Shown: piece by piece, positions 43,406 to 49,452 of the stretch
Layout: each line of letters starts with the position of its first letter
Position numbering within the stretch: position 1 is the first letter of the stretch
Translations under genes and position numbers: made by a program
NCBI GenBank assembly: GCA_046703545.1
Contig: JBJKSX010000035.1
Coordinates: 1 to 49,452, forward strand
DNA from: JAJZOM01 sp046703545
GTDB taxonomy: Archaea; Thermoplasmatota; Thermoplasmata; Thermoplasmatales; Thermoplasmataceae
Direction of reading: 5' to 3'
DNA length: 49,452 nucleotides
Notes under the pieces: generated by a model
The model's database searches: none
What the model was told of the DNA's origin: nothing
Seen by the model: the letters and a program-made list of their open reading frames with translations, nothing else

Positions 43406-44275
43406 ATGATGCCCCCGGCTTTTGAATATTTTGCACCAACTGGCATTGACGAGGTCATTGACCTCCTGACAAAGTATGGGGGGGAGGCTAAGATACTTGC
43501 AGGCGGACAGAGCATTATTCCGCTGCTCAAGTCAAGAATATCCCAGATACCCTATCTTGTCTCTCTTTCCAACATAACTGACCTTTCATACATAACAGAA
43601 GGAAATGAAGGCGTCAGGATTGGTGCCATGACAATAGACAGTGACATAGAAAATTCGACCGCTATCTCCAAGCATTTTCCAATTCTGCACGACGCAATGG
43701 AAAAGATAGCTGACCCCCTTGTCCGAAATGTGGGCACAGTGGGCGGCAACCTATCCCATGCAGATCCTGCAAATGACCTCCCGGCTGTGATGCTTGCCCT
43801 CGGCGGAACAATGAAGATAATGGGCCCAAAGGGCCCCAGGGAAGTGGATGTGGATGAGTTCTTCCTTGACACCTTTACAACGGCACTGGAACCAAATGAA
43901 GTCCTCACAGAACTCAGGATACCTTTCTGGAAGGGAAAATCAGGAGGGGCTTATGAAAAATTCAAGAAGAGCACCTGGAACTTCTCTGTTGCGGGCGTCG
44001 CAGTGCAGCTGAAGCTTGAGGGCGGAAAATGCACTGAGGCAAGGGTGGCCACAACCTCGGTCAACCCAAGTGCGAGAAGATCAACCGAGGCCGAACAGGC
44101 CCTGAAAGGAAAGGAAATCACCCCTGACCTCATCAAGGCGGCCGCTGATGCTGTTGCAGACAACTCAGAGCCGGGAGACGATTCGTACGGGTCAGTTGAA
44201 TACAAGAGGGAAATACTCAGGAAGCTCTCACGGGAAGCCATTACAAAGGCCCATGAAAGAGCGGAGGTAGCATGA
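43406..44275 (+). CDS. molybdenum hydroxylase FAD-binding (medium) subunit
   Basis: 289 residues of the CoxM/CutM type. LAGGQSIIPLLKSR and VRNVGTVGGNLSHADPANDL are the FAD-binding loops. Start at ATG 43406 (or 43409); the frame further upstream overlaps the xdhC-like gene and is unlike the family. The CTATATAATT about 40 nt upstream could be a promoter of its own. Passes electrons from the iron-sulfur subunit to an acceptor. Overlaps the next gene by 4 bases (ATGA). Confidence 0.9.
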   Translation: MMPPAFEYFAPTGIDEVIDLLTKYGGEAKILAGGQSIIPLLKSRISQIPYLVSLSNITDLSYITEGNEGVRIGAMTIDSDIENSTAISKHFPILHDAMEKIADPLVRNVGTVGGNLSHADPANDLPAVMLALGGTMKIMGPKGPREVDVDEFFLDTFTTALEPNEVLTELRIPFWKGKSGGAYEKFKKSTWNFSVAGVAVQLKLEGGKCTEARVATTSVNPSARRSTEAEQALKGKEITPDLIKAAADAVADNSEPGDDSYGSVEYKREILRKLSREAITKAHERAEVA

Positions 44276-44799
44276 TCATGAACAGGACAAAAGTTTCAAT
44301 AACTGTAAATGGAGAGAAGAAAGAGGCAGAAGTTGAGCCCCGGACACTGCTGGCACATTTCCTCAGGGAGAACGCAGGGCTCACAGGCACGCACATTGGA
44401 TGCGACACCACAAACTGTGGCGCGTGCACAGTCATGCTGGATGGTAAGGCAGTGAAGTCCTGCACCATCCTGGCAGTGCAGGCAAACGGAAAGAAGGTGC
44501 TCACAATTGAGGGGCTGTCCAAGGGCAGGGAAAAACTGCACCCTGTCCAGCAGTCATTTGTTGACAAGCACGGGCTCCAGTGCGGATACTGCACATCCGG
44601 AATGATCCTCACATCATACTGGCTCCTGAAGAACAAGAAGAATGTTTCAGAGAAGGAGATCAGGGAAGCCATCTCGGGAAACCTCTGCAGATGCACAGGC
44701 TATGACAACATAGTTGAATCCATTGAGGACGCCCAGAAGAGAATGGAAGAGGAAGGCGATCCCATAGAGGAACAGCAGGAAATAGAGGTCAGGGCGTGA
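44272..44799 (+). CDS. molybdenum hydroxylase [2Fe-2S] (small) subunit
   Basis: 175 residues with two [2Fe-2S] clusters: plant-type IGCDTTNCGACTVMLDG plus C at VKSCTI, then the four-helix type QCGYCTSGM and NLCRCTGYDNIV. Slightly longer than CoxS/CutS (about 160) with an acidic tail. Middle gene of the hydroxylase operon. Confidence 0.95.
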   Translation: MIMNRTKVSITVNGEKKEAEVEPRTLLAHFLRENAGLTGTHIGCDTTNCGACTVMLDGKAVKSCTILAVQANGKKVLTIEGLSKGREKLHPVQQSFVDKHGLQCGYCTSGMILTSYWLLKNKKNVSEKEIREAISGNLCRCTGYDNIVESIEDAQKRMEEEGDPIEEQQEIEVRA

Positions 44800-44811
44800 G
44801 GTGAAGAATTA

Positions 44812-46839
44812 ATGGAACTTTCAGAAAAACTGGTTAGAGGAGAAGGAAGATTCGTAGATGACATAAGCATGCCGGGCATGCTCCACCTTGGATTTGCAAG
44901 GAGCCCCTATGCCAGGGCAAAAATACTCAGCATAAAGGGAGAGAATGTCCTGACACACAATGACGTGGTGTTTGACGTCGCCTCCGCAGGAGAAGGGGCC
45001 ATGAAAGGCTTCGAGCACCTGGCACACCCGGTTCTTGCAAAGGACTTCGTAGGATACGTTGGCCAGCCAATTGCTGCTGTCTATTCGGACAGCCAGTACA
45101 CGGCCGAGGACCTGATAGATTCCGTTGACATTGAATACGAGCCCATGAAGGCGCTGGTGGACCCGGAAGACGCCATGAAGGCTGAGCCACTTTTCCCGGG
45201 ATTGAAATCAAATGCATTCGTGGACAAGTACTATGGTGAGGATTTCACTCCAGGCAGCAGCGACCTCGTCATTGAGAAGACAATGATCAACAGGAGAATC
45301 GCAACCAATCCCATAGAGCCAAGGGGAATAGTCACGGCATACGATGGCGACAAGCTCACCATATGGACTGGCACACAGAGCGCACACAGCATAAAGGGCG
45401 GAATCTGTGAGGCAATGGGGCTTGCATCCGACAAGGTCAGGGTTGTGCAGATGGACACCGGTGGCGCATTCGGCCTGAAAGGAGGCATATTCCCGGAGTA
45501 CATTGTTGCAGCACAGCTTGCAATCAAGGAAAAGAGGCCCGTGAAGTGGATCGAGACCCGGAGGGAGCACCTCATGGCAAGCAGGCCCGGAAGGGGTGCC
45601 ATGGCAAAGCTGAAGCTCTATGCAGACAAATCCGGGAAGATCACGGGGCTCAAGGGGGATGTAATAGTGGACAATGGTGCTTTCACTGGTGGTTCTGGCG
45701 CATTCTCGCCCATGTTCATTGCAAAGCAGCTTGCCGGGCCATACCAGCTTGACCACGCATACGTGAGGGCAATGTCTGTCCTTACCAACAAGGCACCGCA
45801 GGGGCCATACAGGGGAGCAGGAAGGCCCGAAGCCATGTATTTCATTGAGAGGCTCATGGACGGGCTCGCAGATGAACTGAAGATGGACCCGCTGGACCTG
45901 AGGGCCATCAATGCCGCGAAGCAGGCCTACACCTCGCCACTTGGATTCCCGGTGGAGAAATCTGATGACTTCCTGGCTGCAGCAAGGAAGGAACTGAACT
46001 ACGACATGTACAGGAAACAGAATGCAGGCTTTGCCTTCATAATCCTCTACCACGCTTCAAGCGGGGGAGAATCTGCCAGGCTCCAGGTGAAGGATGGCAG
46101 GATCAGGGTATGGACTGGCGGAAACGCACACGGCCAGAGGCATGACGTCTTCATCAACACCCTCCTTAAGGAAGAGCTTGGAGTGGAATCCGATGTTGTC
46201 GAGCACATGAAGGGTGACACCGATCAGCTTGAGGACGGAGTGGGCGCATGGGGAAGCAGGTCATCGATGGTGCTTTCCTCTGCCATCATTGTGGCTGCGA
46301 GAAAACTCAAGGAACAGGTGGAGAAGGCAAATGGCAAATACACCATACAGGGCATGCTTGGCGGAGACTTCGATTCATACGAATTCTTCAACTATGACAA
46401 GATGGAGAGCAGCCTTGGAGCAAACCTGGTAACAGCCGATGTGGATGATTATGGCCGGGTGAGGGTTAAGGAATGCCTCTCATACTATGATGCAGGCAGG
46501 GTCCTTGACCTGGACAACGCCAGGGGACAGAATGCAGGGGGAGCCGTGCAGGGAATCGGGCAGACTCTCTCGGAGGAGCTGGCATTCGATGAGGATGGAA
46601 TGCCGCTTATCACTTCAATTTCCGACGCGGGAGTCCTTTCAGCCGACCTTGTGCCAAAGTTCCACATAAAGTTCCACAAGTCCGAATCCCAGCTTCCGTC
46701 AGGGGCCAAGGGAATTGGCGAGGCACCCACAATTGGCGTGCCAATCGCACTGTCCAGGGCAATTGAGCTCTCAACCGGGCTCCCGATCGACGAGACTCCA
46801 ATCAGGCCGGACTATCTTCTCAAGGCAAGAAGAGACTGA
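44812..46839 (+). CDS. molybdenum hydroxylase molybdopterin-binding (large) subunit, compact
   Basis: 675 residues, shorter than the usual 750-800; the start is missing a few family residues and the later regions are shortened. Mo-site features remain: DTGGAFGLKGGIFPEY, the active-site loop GPYRGAGRPEAMYF, and the catalytic Glu in SGAKGIGEAPTIGVP; Gln of GQRHD corresponds to the usual GQGH. The loop is PYRGAGR, not the AYRCSFR of true CO dehydrogenase, so an aldehyde or N-heterocycle hydroxylase is likely. Ends in a T-rich terminator. Confidence 0.92.
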   Translation: MELSEKLVRGEGRFVDDISMPGMLHLGFARSPYARAKILSIKGENVLTHNDVVFDVASAGEGAMKGFEHLAHPVLAKDFVGYVGQPIAAVYSDSQYTAEDLIDSVDIEYEPMKALVDPEDAMKAEPLFPGLKSNAFVDKYYGEDFTPGSSDLVIEKTMINRRIATNPIEPRGIVTAYDGDKLTIWTGTQSAHSIKGGICEAMGLASDKVRVVQMDTGGAFGLKGGIFPEYIVAAQLAIKEKRPVKWIETRREHLMASRPGRGAMAKLKLYADKSGKITGLKGDVIVDNGAFTGGSGAFSPMFIAKQLAGPYQLDHAYVRAMSVLTNKAPQGPYRGAGRPEAMYFIERLMDGLADELKMDPLDLRAINAAKQAYTSPLGFPVEKSDDFLAAARKELNYDMYRKQNAGFAFIILYHASSGGESARLQVKDGRIRVWTGGNAHGQRHDVFINTLLKEELGVESDVVEHMKGDTDQLEDGVGAWGSRSSMVLSSAIIVAARKLKEQVEKANGKYTIQGMLGGDFDSYEFFNYDKMESSLGANLVTADVDDYGRVRVKECLSYYDAGRVLDLDNARGQNAGGAVQGIGQTLSEELAFDEDGMPLITSISDAGVLSADLVPKFHIKFHKSESQLPSGAKGIGEAPTIGVPIALSRAIELSTGLPIDETPIRPDYLLKARRD

Positions 46840-46866
46840 GACTGTAAAATTCTAAAATTTTCCAGA

Positions 46867-46882
46867 TTTTTTTCTTTTTTTC
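46867..46882 (+). terminator. T-rich terminator of the molybdenum hydroxylase operon
   Basis: A run of T with one C (TTTTTTTCTTTTTTT) directly after the large-subunit stop, typical of archaeal intrinsic termination. Confidence 0.6.
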
Positions 46883-46908
46883 TAATTATTAAAAAATTCT
46901 TTTAGAAA

Positions 46909-46918
46909 AGTTAAATAC
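46909..46918 (+). promoter_or_regulatory. TATA-like box of the SDR gene
   Basis: AGTTAAATAC, about 25 nt before ATG 46940, which is why that ATG and not TTG 46919 is taken as start. Leaderless transcript implied. Confidence 0.5.
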
Positions 46919-46939
46919 TTGAAATCAAATTTTATTGCC

Positions 46940-47863
46940 ATGAGCAATGGAAAGACTGCCGCGGTTTTTGGCGCTACAGGACTTATTGGAAGCAATGTGG
47001 TAAAGAAACTCACCGGGGCGGGATGGTCAGTGAGGGTATTCACCAGGGACACACTCAAAAGCAACCAGATTTTTGGAGATACAGTTGAGCACCACAAGTG
47101 GAGTTATGACACCGAGGATTGGAAGGTTGCCGTGGACGGAACTGACGCTGTCCTGAATTTCAACGGGGCGCCGCTTTTCCAGAGGTGGAAGGGCGATTAC
47201 AGGCAGGAGGTGCTCGATTCAAGGATAAAGGCCACAAGGCATATTTCAGATGCAATATGCAAAGCAGGAAGCAAGCCGGGAGTATTCATAAATGGTTCTG
47301 CAGAGGGCTATTATGGCCATGATTCCTGGACTGACACAGAACTGACAGAGGACCATGATGCGGGAAAGGATTTCTTCGGAGAGATGGTGAAAGCGTGGGA
47401 AGATTCAGCCACTGGGGCAGAGAAATGCGGCGCACGTGTTGTCAATATACGCACAGGTGTGGTTCTGTCAACTGAATCAGGCGCACTCCCCCAGCTGGTG
47501 TCCGTATTCAACAGGGGAATTGGGGGGCCAATAAGGCCAGGCAACCAGTGGATGCCCTGGATACACGTTGAGGACGAAGTGGGAATCATACTCTTTGCGC
47601 TGGAGAACGGCGATGTGAAGGGTCCAATAAACGCTGCATCCCCTAAGATAGTGAGGATGAACGAGTTCACAGAGGAGCTGGGAAAAGCTCTTGGCAAGCC
47701 TTCGAGAATTCCCATTCCTAAAACTCTGATCAAGCTTATGATGGGGCAGGTGTCAAAGCTACTGATAAATGGAATAAGGGTTGTTCCGGAAAAGGCCCTG
47801 AAGATGGGCTACAAGTTCCAGTATCCCGATCTTGCCCCGGCGCTGGAAAACCTCCTGAAGTGA
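46940..47863 (+). CDS. TIGR01777 family NAD(P)-dependent epimerase/SDR (YfcH-like)
   Basis: 307-residue extended SDR. Rossmann GATGLIGSNVVKKL at the start, the family-specific LNFNGAPLFQRWK and FINGSAEGYYGHD (with YYG in place of the SDR Tyr-Lys pair), and PWIHVEDEVGIILFAL. The TIGR01777 family has no firm reaction. Single gene with its own promoter, followed by a convergent cyclodeaminase gene. Confidence 0.9.
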   Translation: MSNGKTAAVFGATGLIGSNVVKKLTGAGWSVRVFTRDTLKSNQIFGDTVEHHKWSYDTEDWKVAVDGTDAVLNFNGAPLFQRWKGDYRQEVLDSRIKATRHISDAICKAGSKPGVFINGSAEGYYGHDSWTDTELTEDHDAGKDFFGEMVKAWEDSATGAEKCGARVVNIRTGVVLSTESGALPQLVSVFNRGIGGPIRPGNQWMPWIHVEDEVGIILFALENGDVKGPINAASPKIVRMNEFTEELGKALGKPSRIPIPKTLIKLMMGQVSKLLINGIRVVPEKALKMGYKFQYPDLAPALENLLK

Positions 47864-47865
47864 GA

Positions 47866-48774
47866 TCAGAGTATTTTCATGTTCCTGAGGAGGGCTGTTG
47901 CAACAGCTACATCCTCTAGTCCGACACCCATTGACTTGAATACCGACTTCTGTACGTTTTCCCTGGGAGAGTTCTGAAAGAGGTCCTTCATCTCTATGCA
48001 TTCTGTCGCTGTTGACGATTTCATGAAATCCATTATCTCTGATGATTCCGACATGGCCTGTTCCATGTCTTCAACAACCACCAGATCACTGTTTTCAAGG
48101 ACATCATTGGCAGCTTCACGCCTGGATGGAACATTGGCGCCAACAAGATTTACGTGGTATGTGTCCCCAAGATCCTTCCTGTAAATCAGGGGCTCATTTG
48201 AACTGGTTGCAGAACTCACAACAGAACTGCCATTCAGGGCCCCGGATATGGTCTCACATGCTTTGACCTCAATGCCGAGCCGGGATGACATCTCTTCTGC
48301 GAACTTCAGTGCATTCTCAAATTTCCTGGAATATACGGTGACCCTTTCAAGATTGAACACTTCTGCCAGCCCTTCAAGCTGCCCCCTTGCCTGGAAGCCC
48401 GATCCCACGATGCAGGCGGCCTGATTTCTTCCCTTCAGCAGCTTCTTTGTGACCATTGCAGGCAGGGCGCCTGTCTTCAGCTGGCCCATCCTGCTCGATT
48501 CCACCGCAGCAAGGGCCTCTCCAGTTGCTGCATTGAAAATCACCACATGGCGATGTTTCTTCTGGCTTCCCACATATGCCTTTAGCCCAGTAACCCCATA
48601 TTTATGAAAATATCCGGGCATAACCACGAGTGCTCCCTTCTCCAGCCTGAGCTTGCTTCGTGGTGTGTAGGAGGATTTTCCGGCTGCATAATCTGAAAAT
48701 GCCTCTTCGAGAATTGAGATGGCGTCACCAATTGGCAGATATTGGTCCACTTCACTCTCTGTAATGTACTTCAT
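47866..48774 (-). CDS. ornithine cyclodeaminase/mu-crystallin family protein (copy 1)
   Basis: 302 residues from ATG 48774. Family start region ITESEVDQYLPIGDAISILEEAF, substrate Lys in VTGLKAYVGS, Rossmann CIVGSGFQARGQLEGL and the DVLENSDLVVVEDMEQA region. Members are NAD(P)-dependent: ornithine cyclodeaminase, alanine dehydrogenase or ketimine reductase. Highly similar to the next gene upstream on the strand. Substrate not determined. Confidence 0.9.
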   Translation of the reverse strand: MKYITESEVDQYLPIGDAISILEEAFSDYAAGKSSYTPRSKLRLEKGALVVMPGYFHKYGVTGLKAYVGSQKKHRHVVIFNAATGEALAAVESSRMGQLKTGALPAMVTKKLLKGRNQAACIVGSGFQARGQLEGLAEVFNLERVTVYSRKFENALKFAEEMSSRLGIEVKACETISGALNGSSVVSSATSSNEPLIYRKDLGDTYHVNLVGANVPSRREAANDVLENSDLVVVEDMEQAMSESSEIMDFMKSSTATECIEMKDLFQNSPRENVQKSVFKSMGVGLEDVAVATALLRNMKIL

Positions 48775-48826
48775 TGAATGTGCATTCACTGAACGGTCTT
48801 ATCCGTTTATGTGGCTGGGCAGGTGC

Positions 48827-49452
48827 TCAGATGATTCCCATGTTCTTCATGAGGACGTAACCGGCCGCCACATCCTCCAGGCCGAGTCCCATGGTCTTGA
48901 AGACGGTCCTCTTCCTGCCGTAATACTTTGATTTGTCCATTTTCATAAGGTCTCCGAGGTTCACCATTTCTTTTTCCGGATGATTTTCCCTGATGCTGAT
49001 GATTTCGCCGGATTCCTTCATGGCCTGTTCCATATCTTCAACAACCAGCAATTCACTATCCATGAGAACATCCTCGGCAGCTTCCCTGCGCATCGGCAGA
49101 TTCCCGCCGCAGAGGTTGACATGATATTCATCTCCAAGATCGCTTCTATAAAATATTGGATCATTTGCATCAGTGATGGAATTTACAATTGTAGCGTCCT
49201 TCAGGGCATCCTTAACGTTCTCATAAGCCTTGACTTCCGTTCTGATCCTATTTGCCATCTTTTCAGCAAATGCCTGTGCGTTCTTGAAAGTCCTGGAATA
49301 TACCGATATGCTATCCAGGTCAAACACCTCATTTATCCCTTCAAGCTGTGTCTCTGCCTGGAAACCAGATCCGATAACGGCAAGGCTCTGTTTCCTCCCA
49401 TCCAATATGCGCCTTGTGACCATTGCCGGCAACGCACCTGTCCTTAACTGGC
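48827..49452 (-). CDS. ornithine cyclodeaminase/mu-crystallin family protein (copy 2), cut by window edge
   Basis: Only the C-terminal part (about 208 residues) is in the window; the frame is open to the edge and continues with LRTGALPAMV, so the start is outside. The Rossmann loop VIGSGFQAETQLEGI and DVLMDSELLVVEDMEQAMKE align with copy 1. Likely a tandem duplication; the two have diverged clearly in the rest. Confidence 0.9.
   Translation of the reverse strand, partial: QLRTGALPAMVTRRILDGRKQSLAVIGSGFQAETQLEGINEVFDLDSISVYSRTFKNAQAFAEKMANRIRTEVKAYENVKDALKDATIVNSITDANDPIFYRSDLGDEYHVNLCGGNLPMRREAAEDVLMDSELLVVEDMEQAMKESGEIISIRENHPEKEMVNLGDLMKMDKSKYYGRKRTVFKTMGLGLEDVAAGYVLMKNMGII

Noticed and set aside
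44812..46839. True aerobic CO dehydrogenase large subunit
   Set aside because: The loop reads PYRGAGR instead of AYRCSFR of form I CoxL.

Overview
The window reads as chromosome of an acidophilic, heterotrophic archaeon, most likely a member of the Thermoplasmatales. The reasons are the co-directional nurA-herA-mre11-rad50 DNA-repair operon, an archaeal SepF, a thermopsin-type acid protease, indolepyruvate:ferredoxin oxidoreductase next to an ADP-forming acyl-CoA synthetase, many promoters with a TATA-like box about 25-30 nt before the start codon (leaderless or nearly so), and frequent GTG/TTG starts. Base composition is close to balanced by eye, except for an AT-rich stretch after the tRNA-Leu gene. 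Species cannot be fixed from the sequence alone.

Layout: (1) 1-5.2 kb: a truncated M20 peptidase, an amidase plus APC permease pair, and a thiolase. (2) 5.3-7.1 kb: tRNA-Leu(GAG), then an AT-rich island with two paralogous secreted proteins and a small membrane protein. (3) 7.1-11.1 kb: DUF167, OsmC, an isochorismatase-like hydrolase, an MFS transporter, SepF and a family 2 glycosyltransferase. (4) 11.2-18.8 kb: rad50, mre11, herA, nurA (all minus) and a site-2 protease. (5) 18.8-19.2 kb: a gene-free stretch with what may be a decayed IS200/IS605 end or structured RNA. (6) 19.2-23.5 kb: a channel-like membrane protein, tRNA-Val(CAC), a small membrane protein and a 1104-residue thermopsin surface protein. 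(7) 23.7-25.2 kb: a metal transporter and its DtxR-type regulator with a candidate operator. (8) 25.2-30.3 kb: a HAD plus phosphodiesterase operon, Dps, DsrE-like, CoA-disulfide-reductase-like and GtrA genes. (9) 30.3-31.8 kb: a divergent HTH regulator and bactofilin-like protein that share a SHOCT-like motif. (10) 31.8-37.6 kb: iorBA, the two ADP-forming acyl-CoA synthetase subunits and a lysine/saccharopine dehydrogenase-like enzyme. (11) 37.7-42.4 kb: DUF1059, HxlR regulator, YceI, a YhfC-like membrane protein, an M20D amidohydrolase and a membrane protein. (12) 41.7-46.8 kb: a molybdenum hydroxylase locus (mobA-like divergent from xdhC-like, then FAD, 2Fe-2S and molybdopterin subunits). 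(13) 46.9 kb to the end: a TIGR01777 SDR and two tandem ornithine-cyclodeaminase-family genes, the last cut by the window edge.

Functionally, much of the window fits a peptide- and amino-acid-consuming lifestyle: extracellular acid protease, permeases, peptidases and amidases feed amino acids to 2-oxoacid oxidation (IorAB) and ATP-forming thioester cleavage (acd genes). Oxidative-stress genes (OsmC, Dps, YceI, CoA-disulfide-reductase-like) and a metal-homeostasis pair are interspersed. The least explained parts are the possible mobile-element remnant at 18.8-19.0 kb, the bactofilin/regulator pair, the AT-rich island, and the palindrome in front of the HAD/phosphodiesterase operon.
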